NCBI GenBank assembly: GCA_027596945.1
Contig: JADGJH010000167.1
Location: 16,304-26,938, forward strand
Reading direction: 5' to 3'
Source of the DNA: Physocladia obscura
Lineage: Eukaryota; Chytridiomycota; Chytridiomycetes; Chytridiales; Chytriomycetaceae
DNA length: 10,635 nt
Below the pieces are notes generated by a model. It was not told the origin of the DNA, did not search any database, and saw only the letters and a list, made by a program, of their open reading frames with translations. The position numbers and the translations under genes are program-made. This document shows, piece by piece, positions 1 to 7,600 of the stretch; position 1 is the stretch's first letter, and each line of letters begins with the position of its first letter.

Positions 1-653
1 GTGGGATGTTGAGGTAAAATCGCGTTGTTAACGATACTGAGAACGTCGGGCGACCAAAGATGTTGGACCTGACGTGCATTTTTCTTGAGAAAAGATCTGG
101 CGATGCGGGTATCCAAAGCACTTTAACGCCAATTGCAGTAACAATAAATTGATATGTTTTGATTTGCCTTATTATTGAGCTTGCTGAAAGAAACGACTGT
201 CAGTCTGTCCGATAATTTTATACTTGATTTTTTGTGGAATATATATCTGCTGCTTCTATGCTCCCTACTGCAACATCGTACATATATGATTTTCCTCCAC
301 GGTATCAATTTCTTTCTGTTCATAGATCGCGGATCCTGGCTCTGATTTAACGGCAAGACGATCAAAAAGTTTCATGCTTTCTGGTCTGAGAATAATATCA
401 TGCCATTTGAGTATTCTAGCTTGGTTTGTGAGAACTGAATGATGGATTTTGCGACGTGTAAGTAACTTTTCCGATTTTTGCTGAACGAATAATTATATTT
501 AAATAATTTGCATACAAATATAAATACTTTGTTTTTTTTCTTTTTGCGGAACTCTTTGCACTGATTCTGAGTTTTGATATAATAATTTACGTTAAAGTCT
601 TTCAAAGAAGCTAAACAAGGCTTTAAAGGCTCGATTGAATTCGACTGGGCATT
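1..653 (-). CDS. Partial unrecognised protein, three exons, runs off the left edge
   Basis: I do not recognise this protein. On the minus strand three pieces join in phase: 653-528 (less certain), 480-269 and 120-1. The introns are 527-481 (47 nt, GTATTT...TTCAG) and 268-121 (148 nt, GTAGGG...AAAG). The middle exon has the most protein-like content, for example ARILKWHDIILRPESMKLFD, then an acidic stretch. The last exon reads ALDTRIARSFLKKNARQVQH and is still open at base 1. The first exon ends in a Lys-rich run (KEFRKKKKNK) and is N/K/Y-rich, so it could be A+T-rich noise. About 152 residues are visible, with no start codon and no stop. No zinc ligands, membrane segment or catalytic motif stand out. 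The gene lies head-to-head with the 2-oxoglutarate dehydrogenase gene. The phase match across both junctions and an uninterrupted final exon are the main support. Confidence 0.5.
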
Positions 654-990
654 CTTATAAAAGTTGCAGGTAACAACAATGTGAATAGAGAAAGCCAGTA
701 ATCATAATAAATTAATCAAAATAAAATATGACCAGATATGTATCTATATCAATTAATATAAATTGCATTTTACATTTTTTAGTGGCGTCCGGCTGACAGG
801 CTGAAAAGAAAAGCCAGAAAACGGTTAAATCAAGCGGACAACAATGTAGCAAAGTGTGTTAAAAGAAATAGGAGACGACGCGCAGGACGAGCAGAGCGTA
901 AAAAGGAAGATTGGCAAGTCATCGGTATTCTGGTTTTTGCATTTGTAATGGCAGATATCAGTTGTTAGAATAAAAAGAGAAAAAAATCTG
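654..990. promoter_or_regulatory. 5' flank of the 2-oxoglutarate dehydrogenase gene
   Basis: This stretch lies between the leftmost exon I can support on the minus strand and the OGDH start codon. Bases 670-782 are strongly A+T-rich with many TAAT/ATAT words. Bases 783-930 are more G+C-rich and contain the basic open frame listed separately. Just before the OGDH ATG the sequence is A-rich (972-990), as is common around fungal start codons. I see no clear TATA box or other defined element. It probably holds the OGDH promoter and perhaps the start of the minus-strand gene. Confidence 0.35.
783..968 (+). other. Possible exon encoding a very basic 61-residue stretch
   Basis: An open frame begins directly after a splice-acceptor-like site (T run then TTTTTTAG, AG at 781-782) and ends at a TAG at 966-968. 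It starts WRPADRLKRKARKRLNQADN, continues with a dense Arg/Lys block (VKRNRRRRAGRAERKK), and ends in a short hydrophobic stretch. G+C is higher than in the flanks. Against it being real, the bases upstream on the plus strand carry minus-strand exons and I find no convincing partner exon. A donor-like GTAACA at 670 would have to join to it, but the open frame before that site does not match in phase. The TAG lies only 22 bases before the OGDH ATG. It may be an upstream reading frame in the OGDH leader, or chance. A minus-strand start at about 918 (MTCQSSFLRS...) is a competing reading of the same bases. Confidence 0.22.
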
Positions 991-3001
991 ATGTTGAAGG
1001 CTCTGCAGTTGGCACGAAGAGGAATACACGGGGTTCACGGAGTACGGAGGGGTGCTCGGAGCTACTCTTTGGCTAGTGACCAGGGGTTTCTCAGCGGCAC
1101 ATCAGCAGCATACATTGAGCAGATGCACTTGGAGTGGCAACACGACCCTTCCAGCGTGCACGCGTCGTGGCGCGCCTACTTTGCCAACGTAGAGGCAGGG
1201 CGCGTGCCGGCCTTTGTGACGCCGGATACGCTGACTTCTCGTCCAAACAATACCTCGTTAGCACAAGATACCTCCCTCTTTGCTTATCCCACTTCTTCTT
1301 CCTTTGCCCCTTCAAGCGACAAGGCCAGTACTTCTCCCTCCTCAGAAATCCTCGACCACATGAAAGTCCAACTGCTTGTGCGCGCCTACCAGATCAGGGG
1401 CCACGCCATTGCCGATCTCGACCCGCTGCACATTGCAAACCGGGACGCAGCAAATGCTCCCGAGCTCGACCACAAGCACTACGGCTTCACCGACCGTGAC
1501 CTGGATAGAAAATTCTTTCTAGGTTATTTTACTTTCTTTTTCCCTTTCACTTACTACCCGAATTTTCCCCTCTTTCTATCTCTCATTTGCCTTTCTCTAT
1601 GTTTATTAATATCTTAAACTCCCTTCAAGGCCACGGAATTCTCCCCGGCTTCCTCGCCTCAGATGGCTCCTCCCTCACCCTCCGCGAAATTATTTCCAGA
1701 CTCCAGAAAACTTACGCCAGTACCATCGGTATTGAATACGGCCACATCAACGACCGCGCCGCCTGTGACTGGCTCAGAGAAAAATTTGAGGTTCCTGTGC
1801 GCTACGCTTATACAAAAGACCAAAAACTCGTTATTCTCGATCGTCTTATTTGGTCCGACTCCTTTGAACGCTTCGTTGCTACTAAATATCCTTCAGAGAA
1901 GCGTTTTGGTCTCGAAGGTTGTGAGTCTTTAATTCCTGGTATGAAAGCATTGGTGAGTGTTCAAAGCAATCTTTGAAATAAATTAAGCAAACCGAAATTA
2001 AGCTGAACTGCGAATTGAGCTTTTTTTTTTTCTGAAAAAAAATATATTATGAAAGGAATCTAAAAAAATATACGAGCGAAACGTGTTTTTTCATAAGCGA
2101 GTATAACGAGCACTAAAAAGAAACTAGAGGCAACAGTAAATAATAAAAAATTACACATTGAAGTGGGCCAAGAAAAAAAATATATACTGTAGATGAGTAG
2201 TTAGCAAAAGAAAAATTTAAAGAAAAAAACAATATTTACACAACCAAAAGTAATGAGTCGACAACACATGAGTTTCATTAAAATTTAAATTATCAGATCG
2301 ACCGATCCGTTGAACTCGGAGTAAACAGCATCGTCATGGGCATGCCCCATCGCGGCCGCCTAAACGTACTGTCAAATGTGGTTCGCAAACCCAACCAATC
2401 AATTTTTGCCGAATTCGCAGGAAGCCGCGACGAATCTGTCGAAGGCTCCGGCGATGTGAAATACCACCTCGGCATGAACTACTCGCGCCCAACCCCAAGT
2501 GGTGCCATCGTTAACCTCTCGCTTGCGGCCAACCCATCCCACCTTGAATGCGTGAACCCGGTCGTTCAAGGAAAAGTCAACGCAATTCAGTTCTACCAAA
2601 ACGATACTAAAGACCGCGCGAAAGCTCTCGGCGTCCTCCTCCATGGTGACGCCGCGTTCGCGGGGCAAGGTGTCGTCTACGAAGCCATCGGGCTCGCCGA
2701 CTTGCCTTCGTACACCACTGGCGGAACGATCCATATTATTGTCAACAACCAAATTGGATTCACCACGGATCCGCGGTTCTCGCGGTCCACGCCATATTGT
2801 TCAGATGTTGCGAAAGTTGTCAGCGCGCCAATTTTGCACGTTAACGGCGACGATACTGAGGCGGTTATTTTTAGCATGCAGCTTGCTGCGGATTGGAGAG
2901 CGAAATATAAAAAAGACTTTGTTATTGATATTGTGTGTTATCGAAAGCATGGACACAATGAGATTGATCAACCGGGTTTTACTCAGCCAAAGATGTATGA
3001 G
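991..3001 (+). CDS. OGDH: 2-oxoglutarate dehydrogenase E1 component, N-terminal half only (KGD1-type)
   Basis: This is the thiamine-diphosphate-dependent E1 of the mitochondrial 2-oxoglutarate dehydrogenase complex, which decarboxylates 2-oxoglutarate in the TCA cycle. The exons are 991-1522, 1630-1952 and 2297-3001, in phase, giving 520 codons. The start at 991 gives an Arg-rich, acid-free mitochondrial presequence ([11 protein letters not shown]...). Next comes the E1 N-terminal segment ([13 protein letters not shown], about residues 33-72), then [20 protein letters not shown] (128-147) and [11 protein letters not shown] (300-310). The ThDP-site [10 protein letters not shown] begins at His401, followed by NNQIGFTT (435-442) and HGHNE (503-507). 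Exon 3 ends in FTQPKMYE at the donor GTAATG (3002). The family is about 1000 residues long, so the transketolase-like pyrimidine-binding domain and the C-terminal domain are missing. If the donor were not used, translation would stop at 3026-3028. The exons are more G+C-rich than those of the neighbours, which fits high expression. No frameshift or stop interrupts the part present. Confidence 0.92.
1953..2296 (+). other. Long A+T-rich intron 2 of the OGDH gene
   Basis: The borders are GTGAGT at 1953 and a TTATCAG acceptor ending at 2296. The joined protein reads PGMKAL then IDRSVELGV, as expected for the E1 family. At 344 nt it is roughly five times longer than most introns in this window. 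It contains several A and T runs (a T run near 2020-2032, then an A run) and many stops in all frames. I see no coding stretch, tRNA-like fold or recognised RNA in it. Confidence 0.85.
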
Positions 3002-3112
3002 GTAATGAGCACGAATGAAGCGAGTTAAAAAAAACATAAAAACATAAAAATAAGTGAACTGAGATTAATGTGAAAAAAAGTAAAATATGTTGAAAAAAAA
3101 CGCGAAATGAGT
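3002..3112. other. A-rich spacer following the OGDH splice donor
   Basis: The sequence is dominated by short A runs separated by single T, C or G bases. It starts as intron sequence (donor GTAATG at 3002) and runs into the tail of the opposing minus-strand gene. AATAAA-like words on the plus strand occur a little further on (about 3129-3134 and 3169-3174). In such A-rich DNA they are weak evidence of polyadenylation. No downstream OGDH exon is visible here. Confidence 0.5.
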
Positions 3113-4732
3113 TCAAAAAAAATTACGAAATAAAAACAAAAACAGAGTTGGGCGAAGTGAGTACAAAAAATAAAACAAACAAAAAAAAAAAAAAGAAAAA
3201 GAAATTAATGTTCTAACTTGGTATTGAATTATATCGCCAAACTCGCTAAACTCTGTGGATAAACTCCCGTAATCTTCGAAGTCAGGTATATACAGAGATT
3301 GTTGCTTGTAGTTCTCAAAAAAACCAATGTTCAAATTAGAGTACTCGACATCAACAGCAGAATACAAATTCTAAATGATACAAAAATTAAAAATAGTCAT
3401 AATATGCTATCTGTTGCATAAATATTGGAGAAATTTTTACGTTTTCAGTAGCAATATCATCAAACTCTGGATAAGCTGTGTTGGTCTGAGAGAAATGCCT
3501 CGTTTGATTCCACGCACTTTTGTTGTCACTGTAAGTTGGAACTGAGTGTAAGCGTGCTTGCTGACGAAACTGTGTGGCCGAAGATATTGGAAAGTAAGCT
3601 GGCGAATTTGGATCAAGGTTGAACTTGGAATTCTAGAATAGGGTATGATTGGTAAACAACAAAGAAGGAAGAAAAAAAAAAAAACAACCTTAAAACGATT
3701 ACTGTTTTCAAAGTCAAACACACGAGAGATTGGTCTGGAATCATCGGCCATTAAATCACGATTCAATGACCTTTGGCGAAACTTTAATCCAGATTGTTCT
3801 TTTGATTTGAAACTGGCAGCCAAACTATAGCTTGGATATTTCCCCCAAATATTGCTCCCCATTTGAGAAATATCGATAGCTGAGTTATACAAAGCATTTT
3901 GAGTTTCGTCGTCGAAAGAACATCCTCTTGCGTCCAGTAGCTTCTGCTCAACGGAGGGCGGAGAAGTTTTTTCAAGAGACCCAACGCAAAATTCTGTTGG
4001 CGAAAACTCGGTAGCAGGAGAGCTTGATAAGATACTGGATGGTCCGGCAAATGTGGGGGCATGCAGAGAAAGCGATTTGAAACTTGCGAGGTCTCTGTCA
4101 CTGAAAGCTTGTTCATCCGTGAATTTTGACTGACTAAATTGAGTTTCTAAGTTTTCAAGGGCACAAGGAGGAGGAGGTAACGTGTTTGGAGATTTCATAT
4201 TTAAAGAGCCAAACTGAATTCCTCCAACTCTTTTGGTTGTCCCGTCATACACAGTGCTTGGTTGCTTCTTAATACCGAACAGCAGCTGCGATTCAGGTGT
4301 ACATTTTGGGTTTGATATGCTGGGAGAGTCGCACAATTTAGTTACGTCTGTGATATGAATAGGTTCGCCTTCGGAAAAGACTAAGGTGTCTGTGCTGTCA
4401 TTATTTGAAGTTTGGAGATACACATCTATAGCGTTTGCATTTGTAGTAGATGTAGCAGATTGAGGAGACAGTAAAGAAGGCTCGTGTGTCTGGGTTTTGG
4501 CCTGCAACAGGTTTCGGAGCTCCGTGATTTCTCTTTCCTTAAGCGATAGAAGATACGCATCTGTTTGGCGGGCTGACTTTAACGTGGATATTTCTGCGTG
4601 CAGATCGTTCGGCAACAGATTTTCCGTAGGCTGCATGGACTGGCTGGCTACGACTGACGCGTATGGCTGGCTTGGCGATACGGACTTGGGCTGTGAATTA
4701 ACGACGCGTTGTTCGGGATTCGTAGTCATCAT
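3113..4732 (-). CDS. Unrecognised Ser/Asn/Pro-rich protein with a short coiled coil
   Basis: I do not recognise this protein. The start is the first in-frame ATG on the minus strand (4732, reading MMTTNPEQRVVNSQ). The proposed exons are 4732-3689, 3632-3441 and 3370-3113, about 497 residues. The introns are 56 nt (GTTGTT...TTCTAG) and 70 nt (GTAAAA...ATTTAG), both phase 0. Residues 43-79 have Leu/Ile spacing of a coiled coil (DLHAEISTLKSARQTDAYLL and onward to LLQAKTQ). The rest is low-complexity, with many SP/TP pairs and a PPPP run near residue 220, which suggests an intrinsically disordered scaffold or regulatory protein. The last 34 codons are read from T-rich DNA and are almost all F/L (FSFFFFCLFYFLYSL). 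They follow a donor-like GTTAGA at about 3212, so the true C-terminus may be elsewhere. The gene converges on truncated OGDH and diverges from the SANT/U-box gene. Confidence 0.6.
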
Positions 4733-5165
4733 GTTTGTTTGGTTACTATACACTGACAATTCCAGTCGAGAATTCAACAAACAGATGTTTGTTGTGTTGC
4801 GCAGTGGATATTCACGTATCGAGCTTATTGTCTGTGCACAAGAGAAAAACAAAAATGGTGTCAGTGGTGACTATTTCAGCGAAGATTGTTTCGACACGGC
4901 CAGGGCTTTCAAAATTCGAAAGGGGCTGGACTCGAAGGCGGGAAAATTCACTCAAAAAACAGTCACCATAGATGGGTAAAAAGTTATAGAAACAGAAAAT
5001 AAAAAGTGGATTCAATAGACTACCTAAATAAAGGTTTGCGGTAAATGCCAGAAGTGTTGCTGCTTTCCCAATATTTTTTTTGTTTTTGTTTTGTTTTCAA
5101 GAACAATAATATTGCAGTTTTTGTCAAAGTTTGAAAGTCCGAAAACAGCCGAAACAAAAACTCAA
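4733..5165. promoter_or_regulatory. Shared upstream region of two divergent genes
   Basis: This spacer separates the start of the minus-strand Ser/Asn/Pro-rich gene (4732) from the proposed start of the plus-strand SANT/U-box gene (5166). It must hold promoter elements for both. The plus-strand side has a long pyrimidine tract ending in TTTTCAAG (about 5072-5100), which could be a splice acceptor of a leader intron or a promoter T-tract. The frame of the SANT gene is open from 5091 but has no ATG before 5166. I find no convincing TATA box, tandem repeat or other defined site. Confidence 0.4.
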
Positions 5166-7457
5166 ATGCGTGTTGGCAAACTCAATGCGAATGCAGCTTC
5201 CAAGCCTAGCAGCTGCAATATCGTAACTTCGGAGGCAAGCTTAACTCCTCCAACTATTGCAATTTCAGATATCGAAAACCGAATGCTCCTGACCCAGTTT
5301 TGTGTATGTTTCCTTGTATCAGACTTTCATTTCTGTCAACTCTGATAAGAATGTCTTCTGAAGACTCCTGAGACTGCTTTTAACGATCCTGAAGAATCAG
5401 AATTGAACAGTGCCGTGGTGGTTGATGAAATTGATGTTGAATCTGACGGACAATTAGGCGAAGACTGTGAGGATTCGAATGCAAGCGAGGAAAATATTGT
5501 TGCTCGCGCGAACTCAAAAATCAGATTATTGAGCACTGAGCTGTATGCCAGTTGTTTTCTGCATATTCTTGTTTAATCGCATTACTGTAGGGACAATATT
5601 GTGACTACTCGAAAAGAACGATTTTTTGAATCTGAAATCACAGCAGACGAAGCTGATATTATCAAGCAAAGAGTCGCACTGCAACAGCAACGAGTTGAGC
5701 TATTTTTCTTCAATTCGACACCCACACTACATAAAAATAAATGAAAACAAAATCTTCACTCAGTTCAAAGCATTTGAAGAACGAGAATTTATCACAAAAT
5801 CGCGTAAAATTCTGGCTGTGCTCAATCATCTTGAAGCCGACGAAATTAAAGAAGCTCTGCAGGATTGCTCCTATGACGAGGTATTCGAGAAACCGCAATC
5901 TTACAATATTACACTCCTTTTCAAATGCTAAAAAAATACACAAATTAACACAAAAATACACAGGATGCCGTTATTCTGAAAATGACTGATCCGGATTACC
6001 TTGAATCTATAAAACGTGCGATATCTTCGAGAAATAAGCCAAAACAAATTAGATGTATATGTTTTCATACCACTTATTCGAACTTCTAAAAATTTTAATC
6101 AAATTAGCAAAATCAAAGTTGCTATCGAAACCTTCCAAGCAAGAAAATATTCCGCGCAAGAAAATCCAAAAATCCAATGGAGCTGCTCCAGTTTCTGTTC
6201 GGAAAAGGTCAATATCCATAAACAAGAAAAAGACATAACAATGCCAATTATTTTTTTTCCAGTCTGTTCAATATCGACGCCATCGCAGAACCAGATGCTA
6301 ATCCGAACGAAATCTTTGCCGGATGGTCTACAGCACGCGTTGCGGCTTTCAAAGCAATCGAAAATAATCCAAACCGATATTATTATCGCTTCAACAAACC
6401 CGGTGAGATGCAACGAAATGGAGCATGGACTGAGGTAAACTAAAAACTAAAAAAACGAAAGATAAATACCCAAATTTTAAAATTATTACTTGGTGCAGGA
6501 CGAACAAAAGATGTTCATGGAAAGATTGGAAGAAGTTGGGGTAAATGGCCAATGGGGTATATTTTCAATTCCAATCCCTGGTCGAGTCGGATATCAGGTA
6601 TGTTCTTAACATCTTTTTTTCTTAACTATTGCGATAGATAATAATAATAATAATAATAATAATAAATTTTTTGCTCTCAGTGTTCTACATTTTACAGAAC
6701 TCTCATTCGTAAAGGAAAAATTGCAGACTCAAACTACTCAATGAATTCACGCGGTGTACTTCAGTTCCATGGAGGCCAAGGTCTTGGCGAAGAAGGCAGC
6801 CGTAAAGGAGGACGCGGGCTAAAGCGAAAAGCATCTAACAGACAAAAAAAAACTAAAGCCAGCAGTCTTGAATCTTGCAGCACAGTTCTTGGATCATCTT
6901 TGAAGGCGAAAATTAGAGATAAAATCAAAAAATCTCGTGAATCCTCAAACCAAGTAAAGAAAACTCGAATTTCAAGGCTTGGATCCGATGATTCCAATGA
7001 AGATTCATGTTACAGTGAAGGAACTGTTGTCTCGAGTGATAGTGATAGTGACGTGGAAAATGGCAAGAATCAAGAGGCAGCAGTGAAAAAACGTAAACAA
7101 ACTCCTCAATTTGATTCGTCGTTGAACTTAAATCCGCTTCCTGGGATGATTGACCCGATCACTCTTGAGCCAATCGTGAAGCCGGCCATTTCCCCTTACG
7201 GCCATGTTGTTGGGTGAGATTTAGACTTTGAATCTTGAGAACAGAGATATATAATAAATTACTACAATAGATATGATGCATGGGTTTCATGCCTGACGAC
7301 TAAAATTTGTCCTTTTACCAAAAAGCCACTAACGCGGAGGGATTTAGTTGTGTTGACTCTTGAAAATATTGACGAATTTCGGTAGGAATATTTTGAGAAT
7401 TATAAGCCGCATTATTAAATTTTTCTTGTTTGCAGTAGTCAGATAATTAATCTTTGA
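5166..7457 (+). CDS. Myb/SANT-like protein with C-terminal U-box-like domain
   Basis: Eleven exons join in phase to encode 554 residues: 5166-5303, 5364-5542, 5591-5693, 5764-5880, 5964-6054, 6108-6207, 6263-6434, 6499-6597, 6681-7213, 7271-7381 and 7436-7457. The introns are 48-83 nt. Residues about 47-105 are acidic. Residues about 158-195 (ADEIKEALQDCSYDEDAVIL...) resemble a UBA/CUE-like helical bundle, tentatively. Residues 296-345 look like a Myb/SANT domain: W298, W319 and the aromatic pair F337/Y338 occupy the usual core positions, around FSIPIPGRVGYQCSTFYRTL. Residues 370-480 are basic then Ser/Asp-rich, with likely nuclear localisation signals. Residues 488-554 resemble a U-box: DPITLEP, then GH at 507-508, W515, CPFTKKPLT from C524, and a terminal helix. 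U-box proteins are typically E3 ubiquitin ligases; a nuclear role in chromatin or splicing is inferred. The start ATG and the first intron (acceptor GAAG at 5363) are the least certain parts. Confidence 0.83.
6638..6665. repeat. AAT/ATA trinucleotide microsatellite
   Basis: About nine consecutive copies of a three-base A/A/T unit lie inside the 83-nt intron (6598-6680) of the SANT/U-box gene, between the donor GTATGT and the acceptor CTCTCAG. It makes up about a third of that intron. Length variation among strains would change intron length but not the protein. Confidence 0.95.
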
Positions 7458-7464
7458 AGGATTA

Positions 7465-7470
7465 AATAAA
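7465..7470 (+). terminator. Polyadenylation signal AATAAA after the SANT/U-box gene
   Basis: A consensus AATAAA lies seven bases after the TGA stop at 7455-7457. The next gene starts at 7601, so the 3' end of one transcript and the 5' end of the next share about 140 bases. Confidence 0.5.
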
Positions 7471-7600
7471 AATTTGGTCATGAACTTTCTTTCCAGTTGT
7501 TGATTGCTGCAAAAGAAAGGATAAAAAGGCGGGAAAGAGTGTGCGTATAGTTGAGCGCGATCTCATCGAAACGACTTTTTTTTTTTTGTTTGAAATAAGT

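Noticed and set aside
1523..1617. Hydrophobic C-terminal stretch on the first OGDH reading frame (F/L/Y-rich, then a stop)
   Set aside because: This is read-through of intron 1 (1523-1629). Removing it joins FFLG to HGILPGF, the expected E1 sequence.
2399..2752. 117-codon minus-strand frame
   Set aside because: It is antisense to a highly conserved OGDH exon and reflects the strong codon bias of that gene.
3182..3194. A-run as a retrotransposed poly(A) tail marking OGDH as a processed copy
   Set aside because: The OGDH region keeps at least two introns, so it did not arise from a spliced mRNA. A runs are common throughout the spacers.
3437..3688. Continuation of the large minus-strand frame past 3688 (VVFFFFFLLCC... 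to a stop at 3437)
   Set aside because: It begins with a polypyrimidine intron. Splicing 3688-3633 moves into another open frame whose composition matches the rest of the protein and continues across the next intron.
4497..4979. 160-codon plus-strand frame opposite the Ser/Asn/Pro-rich gene
   Set aside because: It is largely antisense to the first exon of the minus-strand gene, has no recognisable features and no splice-linked partners.
5626..5931. 101-codon frame in the SANT/U-box region
   Set aside because: It reads through introns on both sides. Only 5764-5880 belongs to the spliced gene.
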